In this document: in pieces, positions 27,615 through 36,343 of the stretch | Layout of the letters: every line of letters starts with the position of its first letter | Position numbering within the stretch: the stretch's first letter is position 1 | Source of the DNA: Jaenimonas drosophilae | Lineage: Eukaryota > Euglenozoa > Kinetoplastea > Trypanosomatida > Trypanosomatidae | NCBI GenBank assembly: GCA_030849065.1 | Contig: JASAON010001484.1 | Span: 1 to 38,356 of the forward strand | Direction of reading: 5' to 3' | Length of the DNA: 38,356 nt | Translations under genes and position numbers: made by a program | Notes under the pieces: generated by a model | Databases searched by the model: none | What the model saw: only the letters and a program-made list of their open reading frames with translations | What the model was told of the DNA's origin: nothing

Positions 27615-29330
27615 TCATGGCGATGGGTTCGAGCCAAGTTGCTCAAGCGCAACGACGGAGTGGTTGTACGGCGTACAGACACGTCGCAAGTGTTCTTGGC
27701 ACAACTCCTTCTCAAGCTGCGCATCAAAGACGTACGCCTCATGCTCAACCATCTCCGCGGTGGGCGGTGTGGGGAAGTACCTCTTCACCCAATCAGAACA
27801 TGTGGCGTCGCACCGCGGGCAGGCGTGTTTCCGCAGCTTTTCAGCGTACTTGAAATCGAGCCCACGTGTGTTGGCCATCTCAATGTGCGGGTAGCACACA
27901 ATATCGCTGGCATGAAGACATCGGTTGGGGTTGCGTGTGTGTGGCTGACGTGCGCGCTCCTTCGCCGTGCGTAGTGGTGTGGGCGATGATGTGCTCCACG
28001 TGTTGTCGGGATCTGCGCGGAGCTCCTCGAGAAGCGCGATGTGTGCTCGAGCGGCCGCCCCATGTTGGCGCATCCACTCACGTGGCATGGCCATGACGGG
28101 TGCGTACTCCTCCGCGACGGAGATGCACCAACGCAGCCACCGTGGGTCAGCGCAGGCATCGATGTTTTGTGCCGCCTGCGTGGTTAAGATGGAGGTTGGA
28201 TGAACCCGTCGTCGCGCACAACCACGACGTGCATCGTGCGTTGGTGGATGGGCAGAGATGATGGGTGGCAAACGTGGTGAGGATGATGATGTGGCATCAC
28301 GTGCACCATCACGAACAACAACATCATCATCATCATCATCATTGGTTGTGTAGCGTGGCACAACCTTGCGACCGTTGACGCTCAACGACCTCATCGCATC
28401 AAAGATGAGCTGATCTGCCAACGTCCATCGCTTGGATGGTGCCGCCGCATTTCCGCCACTCCCCGACGCCGATCGCGCACAACCATCGCCACCAACATCA
28501 TCATCATGTGCTCCGCTTGCGCCATGTACTCCACGGCCATCCACGTTCGCCAAACCTCTTGTTGTGGCATCATGAGATGTTGGTGTTGCTGTTGGTGTTG
28601 GCGTGAAGCTACGTGAGAGTTGTGGGCTGCTGCGCGAGCTCCACGTGGATCCTGAACGTATTCTTGGCAGCTCTGCCGCATCCATCCCCGCACTTCGTTG
28701 GCCACCAACACCACCAGCGCCTCCTCGCGTGGATGAAGCATCGCCATGATCATCTACATCCTCCTCATCCTCGCCAGGAGGGCCATGGCCAACTAGCACT
28801 ACACTCTCAGAAGCATCTCGCAACACCTCATGCATATCATCATCATCATCACCATCAACTCCCTTGCCTCCACGACGTTTGAGCGGATGGCCATCATCAT
28901 CATCATCATCATCGCCATCGGCTGTGCCGCCACCTGCTCTACGATCATCGGCGGTCGGAGAGATGATAAAGCTCTCGCACGTACCTCCCCAACAAATATC
29001 CTCACCCGCACACGCACCACCACGTGGGGATGGCGTACATCCATCACCGTGTGGAGCCTCATCATGATCGTGCTCATCATCCATCACCGCCGCCTGCGCG
29101 TACAGCTCCTCCTCATCAACCTCTGGGGTGTACGCATCATGATCGTCGCCCACCACCTCCTCGTCCTCGTCTGCCGCCACTGTTGGTGTATCTGTGGTTG
29201 CGTGCATATCATCATCCAAATTGCGCGGAGTGGGGCAGACCTCATCGGCATCCATCAATGAGTTCTCAAGGTTTTGGTTCTCCTCACGCGCATCCGGCGC
29301 AGTTACTGGCGCAGAACATCCGCAGCCCAT
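27615..29330 (-). CDS. Acidic protein with predicted N-terminal myristoyl/palmitoyl site (571 aa)
   Basis: Starting at 29330 gives MGCGCSAPVT. Gly2 with a small residue at position 6 suits N-myristoylation, and Cys3 and Cys5 suit palmitoylation, a pattern that directs kinetoplastid proteins to the plasma or flagellar membrane. An in-frame ATG 21 codons upstream would instead give a Leu/Phe-rich leader, but that stretch is the pyrimidine tract of the splice site. The middle is acidic with poly-Asp runs, then Gly/Ser-rich. The C-terminal ~200 residues look folded: LADQLIFDAMRSLSVNGRKV, RWLRWCISVAEEYAPVM, and a Cys/His-rich part (NRCLHASDIVCYPH, KHACPRCDATCSDW, CQEHLRRVC) that could bind zinc. 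I do not recognise the family. Only 184 bp separate its start from the stop of the upstream gene. Confidence 0.75.
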   Translation of the reverse strand: MGCGCSAPVTAPDAREENQNLENSLMDADEVCPTPRNLDDDMHATTDTPTVAADEDEEVVGDDHDAYTPEVDEEELYAQAAVMDDEHDHDEAPHGDGCTPSPRGGACAGEDICWGGTCESFIISPTADDRRAGGGTADGDDDDDDDGHPLKRRGGKGVDGDDDDDMHEVLRDASESVVLVGHGPPGEDEEDVDDHGDASSTRGGAGGVGGQRSAGMDAAELPRIRSGSTWSSRSSPQLSRSFTPTPTATPTSHDATTRGLANVDGRGVHGASGAHDDDVGGDGCARSASGSGGNAAAPSKRWTLADQLIFDAMRSLSVNGRKVVPRYTTNDDDDDDVVVRDGARDATSSSSPRLPPIISAHPPTHDARRGCARRRVHPTSILTTQAAQNIDACADPRWLRWCISVAEEYAPVMAMPREWMRQHGAAARAHIALLEELRADPDNTWSTSSPTPLRTAKERARQPHTRNPNRCLHASDIVCYPHIEMANTRGLDFKYAEKLRKHACPRCDATCSDWVKRYFPTPPTAEMVEHEAYVFDAQLEKELCQEHLRRVCTPYNHSVVALEQLGSNPSP

Positions 29331-29335
29331 TGACG

Positions 29336-29390
29336 CTACCAGAAAAAAGAACAATGGCAGCTTCGCAAGAAAGAAGAGAAGGAGGAGGAG
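29336..29390 (-). promoter_or_regulatory. Polypyrimidine tract and spliced-leader acceptors for the gene at 27615-29330
   Basis: The minus strand has a 23-base pyrimidine tract ending TTGCGAAG (AG at 29362-29361) and then CTTTTTTCTGGTAG (AG at 29337-29336). Either AG makes the MGCGC codon at 29330 the first ATG of the mRNA. Confidence 0.7.
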
Positions 29391-29514
29391 CATGACGTAC
29401 AGCCATCACCAGCAGCAACCACATCATCATCATCATCATGAGCACATGATGCCATCCAACACAGCCCAGCTACTTCGTACAATGATCGTAGATATACATC
29501 ATCATCAACGCCAC

Positions 29515-32500
29515 CTACTCATTCGCAACATCATCCGTCAATGGATGTGCGCGGCAGTAGGCTGGCGTAATTTTTTGTGGCACATCATTCACTTTGTTCG
29601 GATAGATGGCGCGGCATCCATCGTAGCGCCCCATCTGACGCAGTCGGTGTGTTGTGGCGAGGAGCATGCCACCAAGTGTGGTGAGCTCCGCATTGGCCTC
29701 TCCTTCACGTGTCATGGCACGCATCGCACGAACACGTCGGCCAACCTCATCATCGCGCTGGAAACAGCGCTTCGAGAGTGGCACATCGCCCATCAACGCC
29801 GGCATGGCGCGGCCACGATCGCTTAAGCTCTCCATCGCCCGACGAACGAGCAGCGACGTATCATTATCATCGTCAGGTTGTGAAGCTGGAGTGGAGATGT
29901 GTATGTCCTTCATCATGTTGGTTGGTACATGGGTTGATGGAGATGCATTCGCCGTACGTGTGAGCGGAGGAGCTGCAGCATTGGCATCTCGTACACCAGG
30001 GCTGCGCGTGGTGCTGCGATAATAACTGGCGAGGGCGTTGCTCGTCAGGTGCGACTTGAGCCGAACAGAAAGAATCGTGTCATAATCGGCAACCATGGCA
30101 GAATCCAGAGGAGATGAACAAGAAAATGTGGCAGGATTAACATCAACAGCACGACCGCTGTAGAAGTGATGTGTTGGTGGCGCACATCTTTTCGTGGTGG
30201 CACCGTTGTTGTTCTTGTTGTTGTTGTTGTTGCTCTCCTCCATCATCATCATCATCTTATCTTCGTCGGCCAACTCCTCCGCTGCTGCGGCGGTTTTTTC
30301 AGTTTCTGAAGGGCTCGCATCGCCCTCGATGCGCGACGGCGGTGGCGACGACGTCTGCGCAGGAGAACCGTTGCTGATGCCTTCCTCATCCTCATGTTGT
30401 GGCTCCTCCTCCTCGTGTGCAGAGGTACCATCATCATCTCCCTCCGCATCATCATCTTGTTGCTCCTCTTCATCATCTGGTACATGAGCACCATCATCAT
30501 CAACCTGTTGTTGTTGTTGGTGGTGGTGTTCGCTATTCTCATCATCATGATCATCCAACTTATCCGGAGACGTGGATGGCCGACCGCCATCATCCACGCG
30601 CATCTCCTTGTAGGCCGATGAAATGGGCTGCGTGGATCTGCCATCAATGAGCTCCATCGATGCTGACGCATCATAGCGATTGGAGCCATCTTGCGTGGCA
30701 TCGTTCTCCTCGAGCGGTTCATCATCGCCATCATCATCCGTGGCACCAGCCGGCGATTCATTCGAGCATGGGTGCAAAAAATCTTCCTCCGTTGATGCCT
30801 CCGCACCTTCATCAACATCCCGCCCCATCAGCTCGTGGCTGTGTGCGCTCGCAGAGCTCACTGGGCCATCAATCTCCACCAACACCTCCACCGTGGAGAG
30901 AGCGCAACGTTGCGCGCTGAGCTCCGCGGAGGCGTCGTGGGAGTTGGTGCCACAGGGGCGCAACATGGCGGGAGGAGATGGAGATAGCTCCTCAGGTGAT
31001 GGAGATGCCACAACATGAGGAGGTGGTGCATCATCATCGGCTGGGTTCGCAGGATGGAGATCATTGGCAACATCATCCTGCGATGATGGATGTACCACCT
31101 CATCCTCCACATCATCATCTTCCTCCTCGCGTACATCCTTCATCACCTCCTCAATGAGTTCCATCGCTGCATCGTTGGCGGCCGCAGACTCGCTGCGCTG
31201 TTCCTCCTCGACGGGAGGTACTTCCTGTGCTCCATCCACCACAACACCAACCACCTCCTCATGTACATCATCATCAGCATCATGATCACGATCATCCTCA
31301 TCTGCGTGTTGTTGGGTATCAACGCGAATTGAAGCAGATACAACAACCGGGACCTCGACGCCATCGTCGGCATCTTCACGATGAATGGATGAACGCCCTT
31401 CGTCGTCGCCATGCTCTACAACATCATCCGTTGTAGCGCGCACTGCATGCACCACAGCAGGAGCATCATCATCATCATCATCATCCATCAGAGCATGTGT
31501 GTTGTTGGTGGTGCTGTTGCTCGGTCCTACACTTGGAAGGTTGGCGTCATGGTCTTCACGTTTCATTTCTGGATTGCTCTCCACCTCTGCAGCATCTTGT
31601 GAGCGTGGATATGCATCATCATGATGATCATCATCCCCCACCCTACATGGTTTGGGAGCATCATCGGCGCTGGGACCGAAGCTGCGGCTCAGCATGATGG
31701 GCTCATTGGCGTAGTCGGGCGACAAGACTGCCGCACTTCCACTTGGCAAACACGTAGGTGCGCCACCAACATCATCATCATCATCACCATCTACTACATC
31801 ATTCAGTTGTTGTGGCTTTTCCTCTCCGACTTCCACCTTATTAGCATCTTCTTGTGCGTGCATCGATGATCTCGCGGCAAAGTTGGTGGGTGATGGGGCC
31901 TCATCATCATCTTCATCACCGGCGAGCTGTTGCGATTCTTCTGATGCAATGGCGGGCTCCGTCAGGATCATCTGCTTCGTGGCCTCCTGGTGCAGTCTCG
32001 ATGAGAATGGCACATCCACCTCACCATCACCATCATATTGCCCTCCTTCATGTGCGTAGAGGATTTGTTTTGGTGTTGTCGTAGAGCGCAATGAACCGCC
32101 ACTCATCAGCAAGTTGGTGGACGGATGCTCCTCCAAAATGGGAGTTGCACGAGTACCGCCACACTGCGAAGAAGATGATGGAACAACATGCATGGCTGGG
32201 GTATCATCATCAGCAGCTGCGGCAGCACTCACACCATCGTCATGATGAGGTGCGGTGCTATCGGCACTAATATCCACGTCAGTGCTGTTTTTTCCCGGCA
32301 TCGATGTTTGCGCACCAAAGTTGGCTGGAGCTGGAGCAGATGCATCGCTTTCAGCGCAGGTTTGCCACTCCTCAGACGCCACCATCGGTGGCACACCACC
32401 ATCGCCAACATCCATGGGAGGGCCATCATGTTGTGCATCATCATCATCATCATCATCAGCTCGAAGTGGAGGAGCAAACGCACCACTTGGCACAATCATC

Positions 32501-33143
32501 TGGTCATTGCTCGATGTGTTGCTCTGATTCAGCATGATGGGCTCATTGGCGTAGTCGGGCGACAAGACTGCCGCACTTCCACTTGGCAAACACGCAGGTG
32601 CGCCACCAACATCATCATCATCACCAACATCTACTTCATCATTCAGTTGTTGTGGTTTTTCCTCTCCGACTTCCACCTTATTAGCATCTTCTTGTGCGTG
32701 CATCGATGGCGTCGTTGCAACGTTGGGTGGTGATGGTGCCTCTGTTCGTTCATCATCATCATCTAATTCATCGTTGTGCCGTTGTGGCCCCTTCTCTGCA
32801 TCGTGAGCGTCCGTTTCACTCTTTCCATGTACCGATGGTCGCGTACCAAAGTTAGTGGGTTCGGGAGATGATCTATCGCTTTCAGCCCAGGTCTGCCACT
32901 CCTCAGACGCCACCATCATCACTGCACCACCATCACCAACATCCATGGGAGGGCCATCATGTTGCGCATCATCATCATCATCATCATCATCAGCTCGAAG
33001 TGGAGGAGCAAACGCACCACTTGGCACAATCATCTGGTCATTGCTCGATGTGTTGCTCTGATTCAGCATGATGGGCTCATTGGCGTAGTCGGGCGACAAG
33101 ACTGCCGCACTTCCACTTGGCAAACACGCAGGTGCACCACCAA

Positions 33144-33174
<31 letters not shown>

Positions 33175-33540
33175 TACTACATCATTCAGTTGTTGTGGCT
33201 TTTCCTCTCCGACTTGCACCTCAATCCTATTGTTTCCACGCATAGAAGGTCTTGATGCAAAGTTGGTGGGTGATGGGGCATCATCATCATCATCATCATC
33301 ATCGCCATTGTTGGTGTGAAGTTGTTGTTCCAGAGGGAAAGAAGTGGAGAGCACCGCACTGCCTCCAGCTGCTCGAAGATCATCCACTTCCAAGGGTTGC
33401 TGAAGGCCATCATCCTCGGACATCTCACTTGCGTCGGTTGGTCTCGCGGTATGCACGACCTCCGTCGGCCCCTCCTCATCCACACGAACGCTCCTCTCCA
33501 TTCCATCATTGATGCTACTTGGGGGTGCCTCACTATCCAT
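29515..33540 (-). CDS. Large acidic repeat protein with poly-Asp runs (1341 aa)
   Basis: The first true ATG is at 33540 (MDSEAPPSSINDG); the frame upstream opens with TTG. Residues ~80-650 are a mosaic of three subunits: A (like APSPTNFASRPSM ... GEEKPQQLND), B (GGAPACLPSGSAAVLSPDYA) and C (IVPSGAFAPPLRAD ... ASEEWQTWAESD), separated by poly-Asp runs of up to ten residues coded by GAT repeats. The middle is very Asp/Glu-rich with Asn, Gln and Met runs. The last ~210 residues have normal composition and probably fold: DYDTILSVRLKSHLTSNA, SLLVRRAMESLSDRGRAMP, LGGMLLATTHRLRQMGRYDG and YCRAHPLTDDVANE. No family is recognised. A weak resemblance (AM-x-SLS-x-x-GR) links the C-terminal part to the neighbour at 27615-29330. 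A binding or scaffold role is only a guess. Confidence 0.82.
31690..33290 (-). repeat. Mosaic A/B/C repeats with near-identical DNA copies
   Basis: Subunit B occurs at about 31690-31760, 32530-32600 and 33064-33136. A 145-bp stretch at 32458-32602 is identical to 32992-33136, a spacing of 534 bp. Reading from the N-terminus the order is A-B-C-A-A-B-C-A, a unique stretch, then A-B. GAT runs between subunits vary in length from copy to copy. Confidence 0.85.
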
Positions 33541-33558
33541 GTGTCTTGGTTTTGTATC

Positions 33559-33614
33559 CTTCAACCTACGTTATACACAACACTAATCAGGAACAAGAAA
33601 AGAAAAGAAAAAAA
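33559..33614 (-). promoter_or_regulatory. Polypyrimidine tract and spliced-leader acceptors for the gene at 29515-33540
   Basis: A 20-base pure pyrimidine tract (33614-33595 on the minus strand) is followed by ATTAG (33584-33583), CGTAG (33567-33566) and TTGAAG (33560-33559). The leader would be 18-42 bases. Confidence 0.65.
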
Positions 33615-33759
33615 CGAATACGTACGTACACGTGATATGATAATGCACACACACAAAGAGCATAACATACACTGGGCATCTGACGCAGTGAAGGAGAGGC
33701 ACACATTCCATTATGATGCCTCCACACGCTGATACATCGTGCGGAGAAGGATGTTGTTG

Positions 33760-33803
33760 TTGTTGTTGTGTGCATATGTTTATCCTACACCACACAACAA
33801 CAA
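33760..33803. repeat. Hairpin with 13-bp perfect arms
   Basis: TTGTTGTTGTGTG (33760-33772) is exactly complementary to CACACAACAACAA (33791-33803) with an 18-base loop. It lies about 220 bases upstream of the ATG at 33540. The arm sequence overlaps in content with the hairpin at 6046-6092 (both contain GTTGTTGTGT). Confidence 0.75.
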
Positions 33804-34428
33804 AAGCACAAGACATGAATGCATTAGAAAAGGCATTGAGCCACAATCAGTTTTATGATGCTTCAGAATGATGCTCTCCACGCTGGGCCAACATACGTTG
33901 GAAAATCATGTACACCGGCGGGTGCGTCTTCAGAAAAAAGGAAGAAAAAAATGTGACAGATGTGCCACAACAACAACAACAAACAAAAAAAATGAAACTA
34001 CTCCCATGAAAGGATGCGCGCAGGAGCCGTTGATGCTGGCCATGAATACATGCAGCCATTCACACGACTGTAGTGCAAGTGGAGAAAAAAGAACAACAAC
34101 ATGAACACTTAATTCACACACGTTGTAGAATACAAACGGGTGAAGACGGAATTGCGACTGAAAAAAAAAAGAACGAGCAAAAAAACGAAAAAACAAAAAT
34201 GATGTTGGAAATTGTACCATGACATGCACAGAACAACGGATGATGATTCACCAACACAGCACAACAAGGTGTGTGAGACATCGTTCGTCACTGTGAGAAG
34301 GAGAAGTCATGTGGTGTGGCAACACAGCCAAAAAAAAAAAAGAAAGAAAGAAAAGAACATGTACGTACTCACAAAACAACTCCACGCAACCACACCTACA
34401 CACGCAGACACATACACGGAGTACAAGC

Positions 34429-35940
34429 CTATAGATCCAGAGATGCTGCCCCTCCATCAGCAGCAGAGGCATCTGCCCGAGGTGTTTGCACGATGTGCTC
34501 TGCCGTTGATGAAGGTGGATGAGCTGCTTCATCTGTGGCGTTGTTGTACGCACGTACTTCGCTTTTACACGGTACACATGTGGGCAGTGTATAGCTCATA
34601 GAGCCAATCATCTGCACCGGCGGAATCTCGCAGCGCACATCATCATGCTGAATCTTCGGCCCACTGAGCGTGGTCATGTGTGTTGTTTCAGGATTGTTGT
34701 TTGCGGCGGGTGGGGCATTGCGATGCTGCTCATCCTTGTTTATGGCGTCTGCTAGTGTGTAAGGCAGCGACCGTGGTGGCGGAGGAGGTGATGGGATGGC
34801 CAGCGCAGTGGTGTTGGCTTGGCCATCATCTGCAGCACGTCGAGATGTAGGCACCTCACTGGGAAAGTAAGCACGAATGGGTGTTATGCTCTCCAACGTA
34901 CCGAGCCACAGAGGGTCTTCCTGCAGGGTTGGTGCACGGCTGATGTGTGGTGTGCCACTCTGCAGAACATCTCTGTTGTTGGTGTTGTGTGGGCTCAAAC
35001 GTTGGGGGTGTGAGTTATGAGACGATGAGCTCTTTCGACGCGAAGACTGCAGCAGCTCCTCCAGTGGCCTTAACCGATTGGATGTGCTGAGGGGTGATGA
35101 TGTGCTGCGCATGTTGTTGTTGTTGTTGTTGTTGGGTGTTGATGCAGCGTGGGTAGCATGTGTGTGAAGGTGGGGCTCCTCTGGTGAGCGCGCAGGACGT
35201 TCTTCATCTTCATTTTCCGTCATTGCCTCAGATTGTTGGTTGTGTGTGGTGCTGCTGTGGGATGCCACCTCATCTGTGTGTGGAGGTGTGGTGGTGGTGC
35301 GAGTGGCGGTGAAGCGTTGCGGGAGCGTACCACCAAAGTCATGTTCAACAACAACATTCAATGAAAAATTCTTGTTCGTGTTAGTAGCGTGTTGTTGGTT
35401 GTTACTGTTGATGGTACGCGTGATTGGTGGGAGTATGCGCGATGAGACCATCCGCAGAGGATGTGGAGGGGTGCTAGCGATGTGTGTGCTGCCGCCGAGC
35501 TCAATATGGTTGCGATCCGTCATGATTGGGCCGCCAGGAAGAGGAAGAACACTGCCACGACCACGTGGGGTGATGGGGCCAATCGGCTTGAGAGGATTCG
35601 GTGGCGGTGTGGTGCGCGGGGTGTGAGATGTTGCAGGTAAATCACGTGCCTCACACGGAAAGTTGGTTGGTGGTGGCCGGCTGACATCGTCGTAGGTGCC
35701 ACACATGTGCAGGTGTTGTGCCATGAAGGAGGGCCCGGAGAGGGAGAGGATGGAGTGGTCAAGGCTGCTTCCTTGTGTGTTGCTCTCCGTGTTGTGTACG
35801 CGCGATGTTGATGGCCCTTGTCTGTGCCGCCCTTCACTGGAGTAGTGAATGAGTGATGGATGAATAAAGGTTCCAGAAAAGTTATCAATGGTTTGGAGAG
35901 TGGCAGTGGCGCAACATGGCTCCTGCGGTGTGGCCTCCAT
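34429..35940 (-). CDS. Low-complexity Thr/Pro/His/Asn-rich protein (503 aa)
   Basis: No known domain is seen. The start at 35940 (MEATPQEPCCATATLQTIDN) is chosen because a CTTCTTCAG acceptor lies 37 bases before it; the frame is open upstream with another ATG at 36051, but that precedes the acceptor. The protein is rich in Thr, Pro, Ser, His and Asn, with a seven-Asn run coded by AAC repeats and many proline clusters. Around residue 360 it has LWLGTLESITPIRAYFPSEV, which resembles the motif repeated three times in the neighbour at 36344-38356 (LLGTMTGSTPLRRRFSSETP). A second, weaker echo is QMIGSMSYTLPTCVPCKSEV near residue 450. The two genes may encode proteins with a common short binding module. 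It is likely disordered; function unknown. Confidence 0.75.
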   Translation of the reverse strand: MEATPQEPCCATATLQTIDNFSGTFIHPSLIHYSSEGRHRQGPSTSRVHNTESNTQGSSLDHSILSLSGPSFMAQHLHMCGTYDDVSRPPPTNFPCEARDLPATSHTPRTTPPPNPLKPIGPITPRGRGSVLPLPGGPIMTDRNHIELGGSTHIASTPPHPLRMVSSRILPPITRTINSNNQQHATNTNKNFSLNVVVEHDFGGTLPQRFTATRTTTTPPHTDEVASHSSTTHNQQSEAMTENEDEERPARSPEEPHLHTHATHAASTPNNNNNNNMRSTSSPLSTSNRLRPLEELLQSSRRKSSSSHNSHPQRLSPHNTNNRDVLQSGTPHISRAPTLQEDPLWLGTLESITPIRAYFPSEVPTSRRAADDGQANTTALAIPSPPPPPRSLPYTLADAINKDEQHRNAPPAANNNPETTHMTTLSGPKIQHDDVRCEIPPVQMIGSMSYTLPTCVPCKSEVRAYNNATDEAAHPPSSTAEHIVQTPRADASAADGGAASLDL

Positions 35941-36343
35941 CGAGCGCAAATACACACGAGAGAGATGAATGAAGTGTCTGAAGAAGTACAGCAACGAATG
36001 AATACAACTACAATATACAACATACATGTGAAGAAGATGAAGAAGTAGCATCGTTGTCGTGGATCATGGCATACATGAAGAGAACAGTGCCCTGATTGGC
36101 TTCTCTGTAGTAGATGAGCTGTGTGGATGTGAGCTGCTTCATACACGGCACCGAGTATATGATGAGTACCAACCTCAATCTGTAAGCAAATGAACGAGTA
36201 CATGTAAGCATGGGAAGGTAACGACATCCAACACAACAACACAATGAAGAACAAAAAAAGAAAAAAACAATGATTATACAAGCGGTGTGTTGGTAGTGTA
36301 ATACAGTGAATGTGCGTGAGGTACAACCACATGAGGTTGGCAC
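35941..36343. other. Intergenic region, 403 bp
   Basis: No gene. The plus strand has purine-rich runs at 35980-35985, 36030-36047 and 36252-36269 that are pyrimidine-rich on the transcribed strand. I see no other structure. Confidence 0.55.
35978..35991 (-). promoter_or_regulatory. Probable spliced-leader acceptor for the gene at 34429-35940
   Basis: The minus strand reads GCTGTACTTCTTCAG with the AG at 35979-35978. A further CTT-rich tract lies upstream at 36030-36047. The leader is 37 bases. Confidence 0.5.

Larger units (their letters stand above)
33541..34428. other. Intergenic region, 888 bp
   Basis: No supported gene. It holds the splice acceptor region of the gene at 29515-33540, a hairpin at 33760-33803, an AAC repeat at 33966-33982, a long A-rich stretch at 34158-34199, and another at 34328-34356. 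Short minus-strand frames are Cys/Val- or Phe-rich translations of these tracts. Confidence 0.6.

Noticed and set aside
29331..29393. Hydrophobic N-terminal leader (Leu/Phe-rich) on the gene at 27615-29330
   Set aside because: It is the translated polypyrimidine tract of the splice site; AG acceptors lie between it and the MGCGC start.
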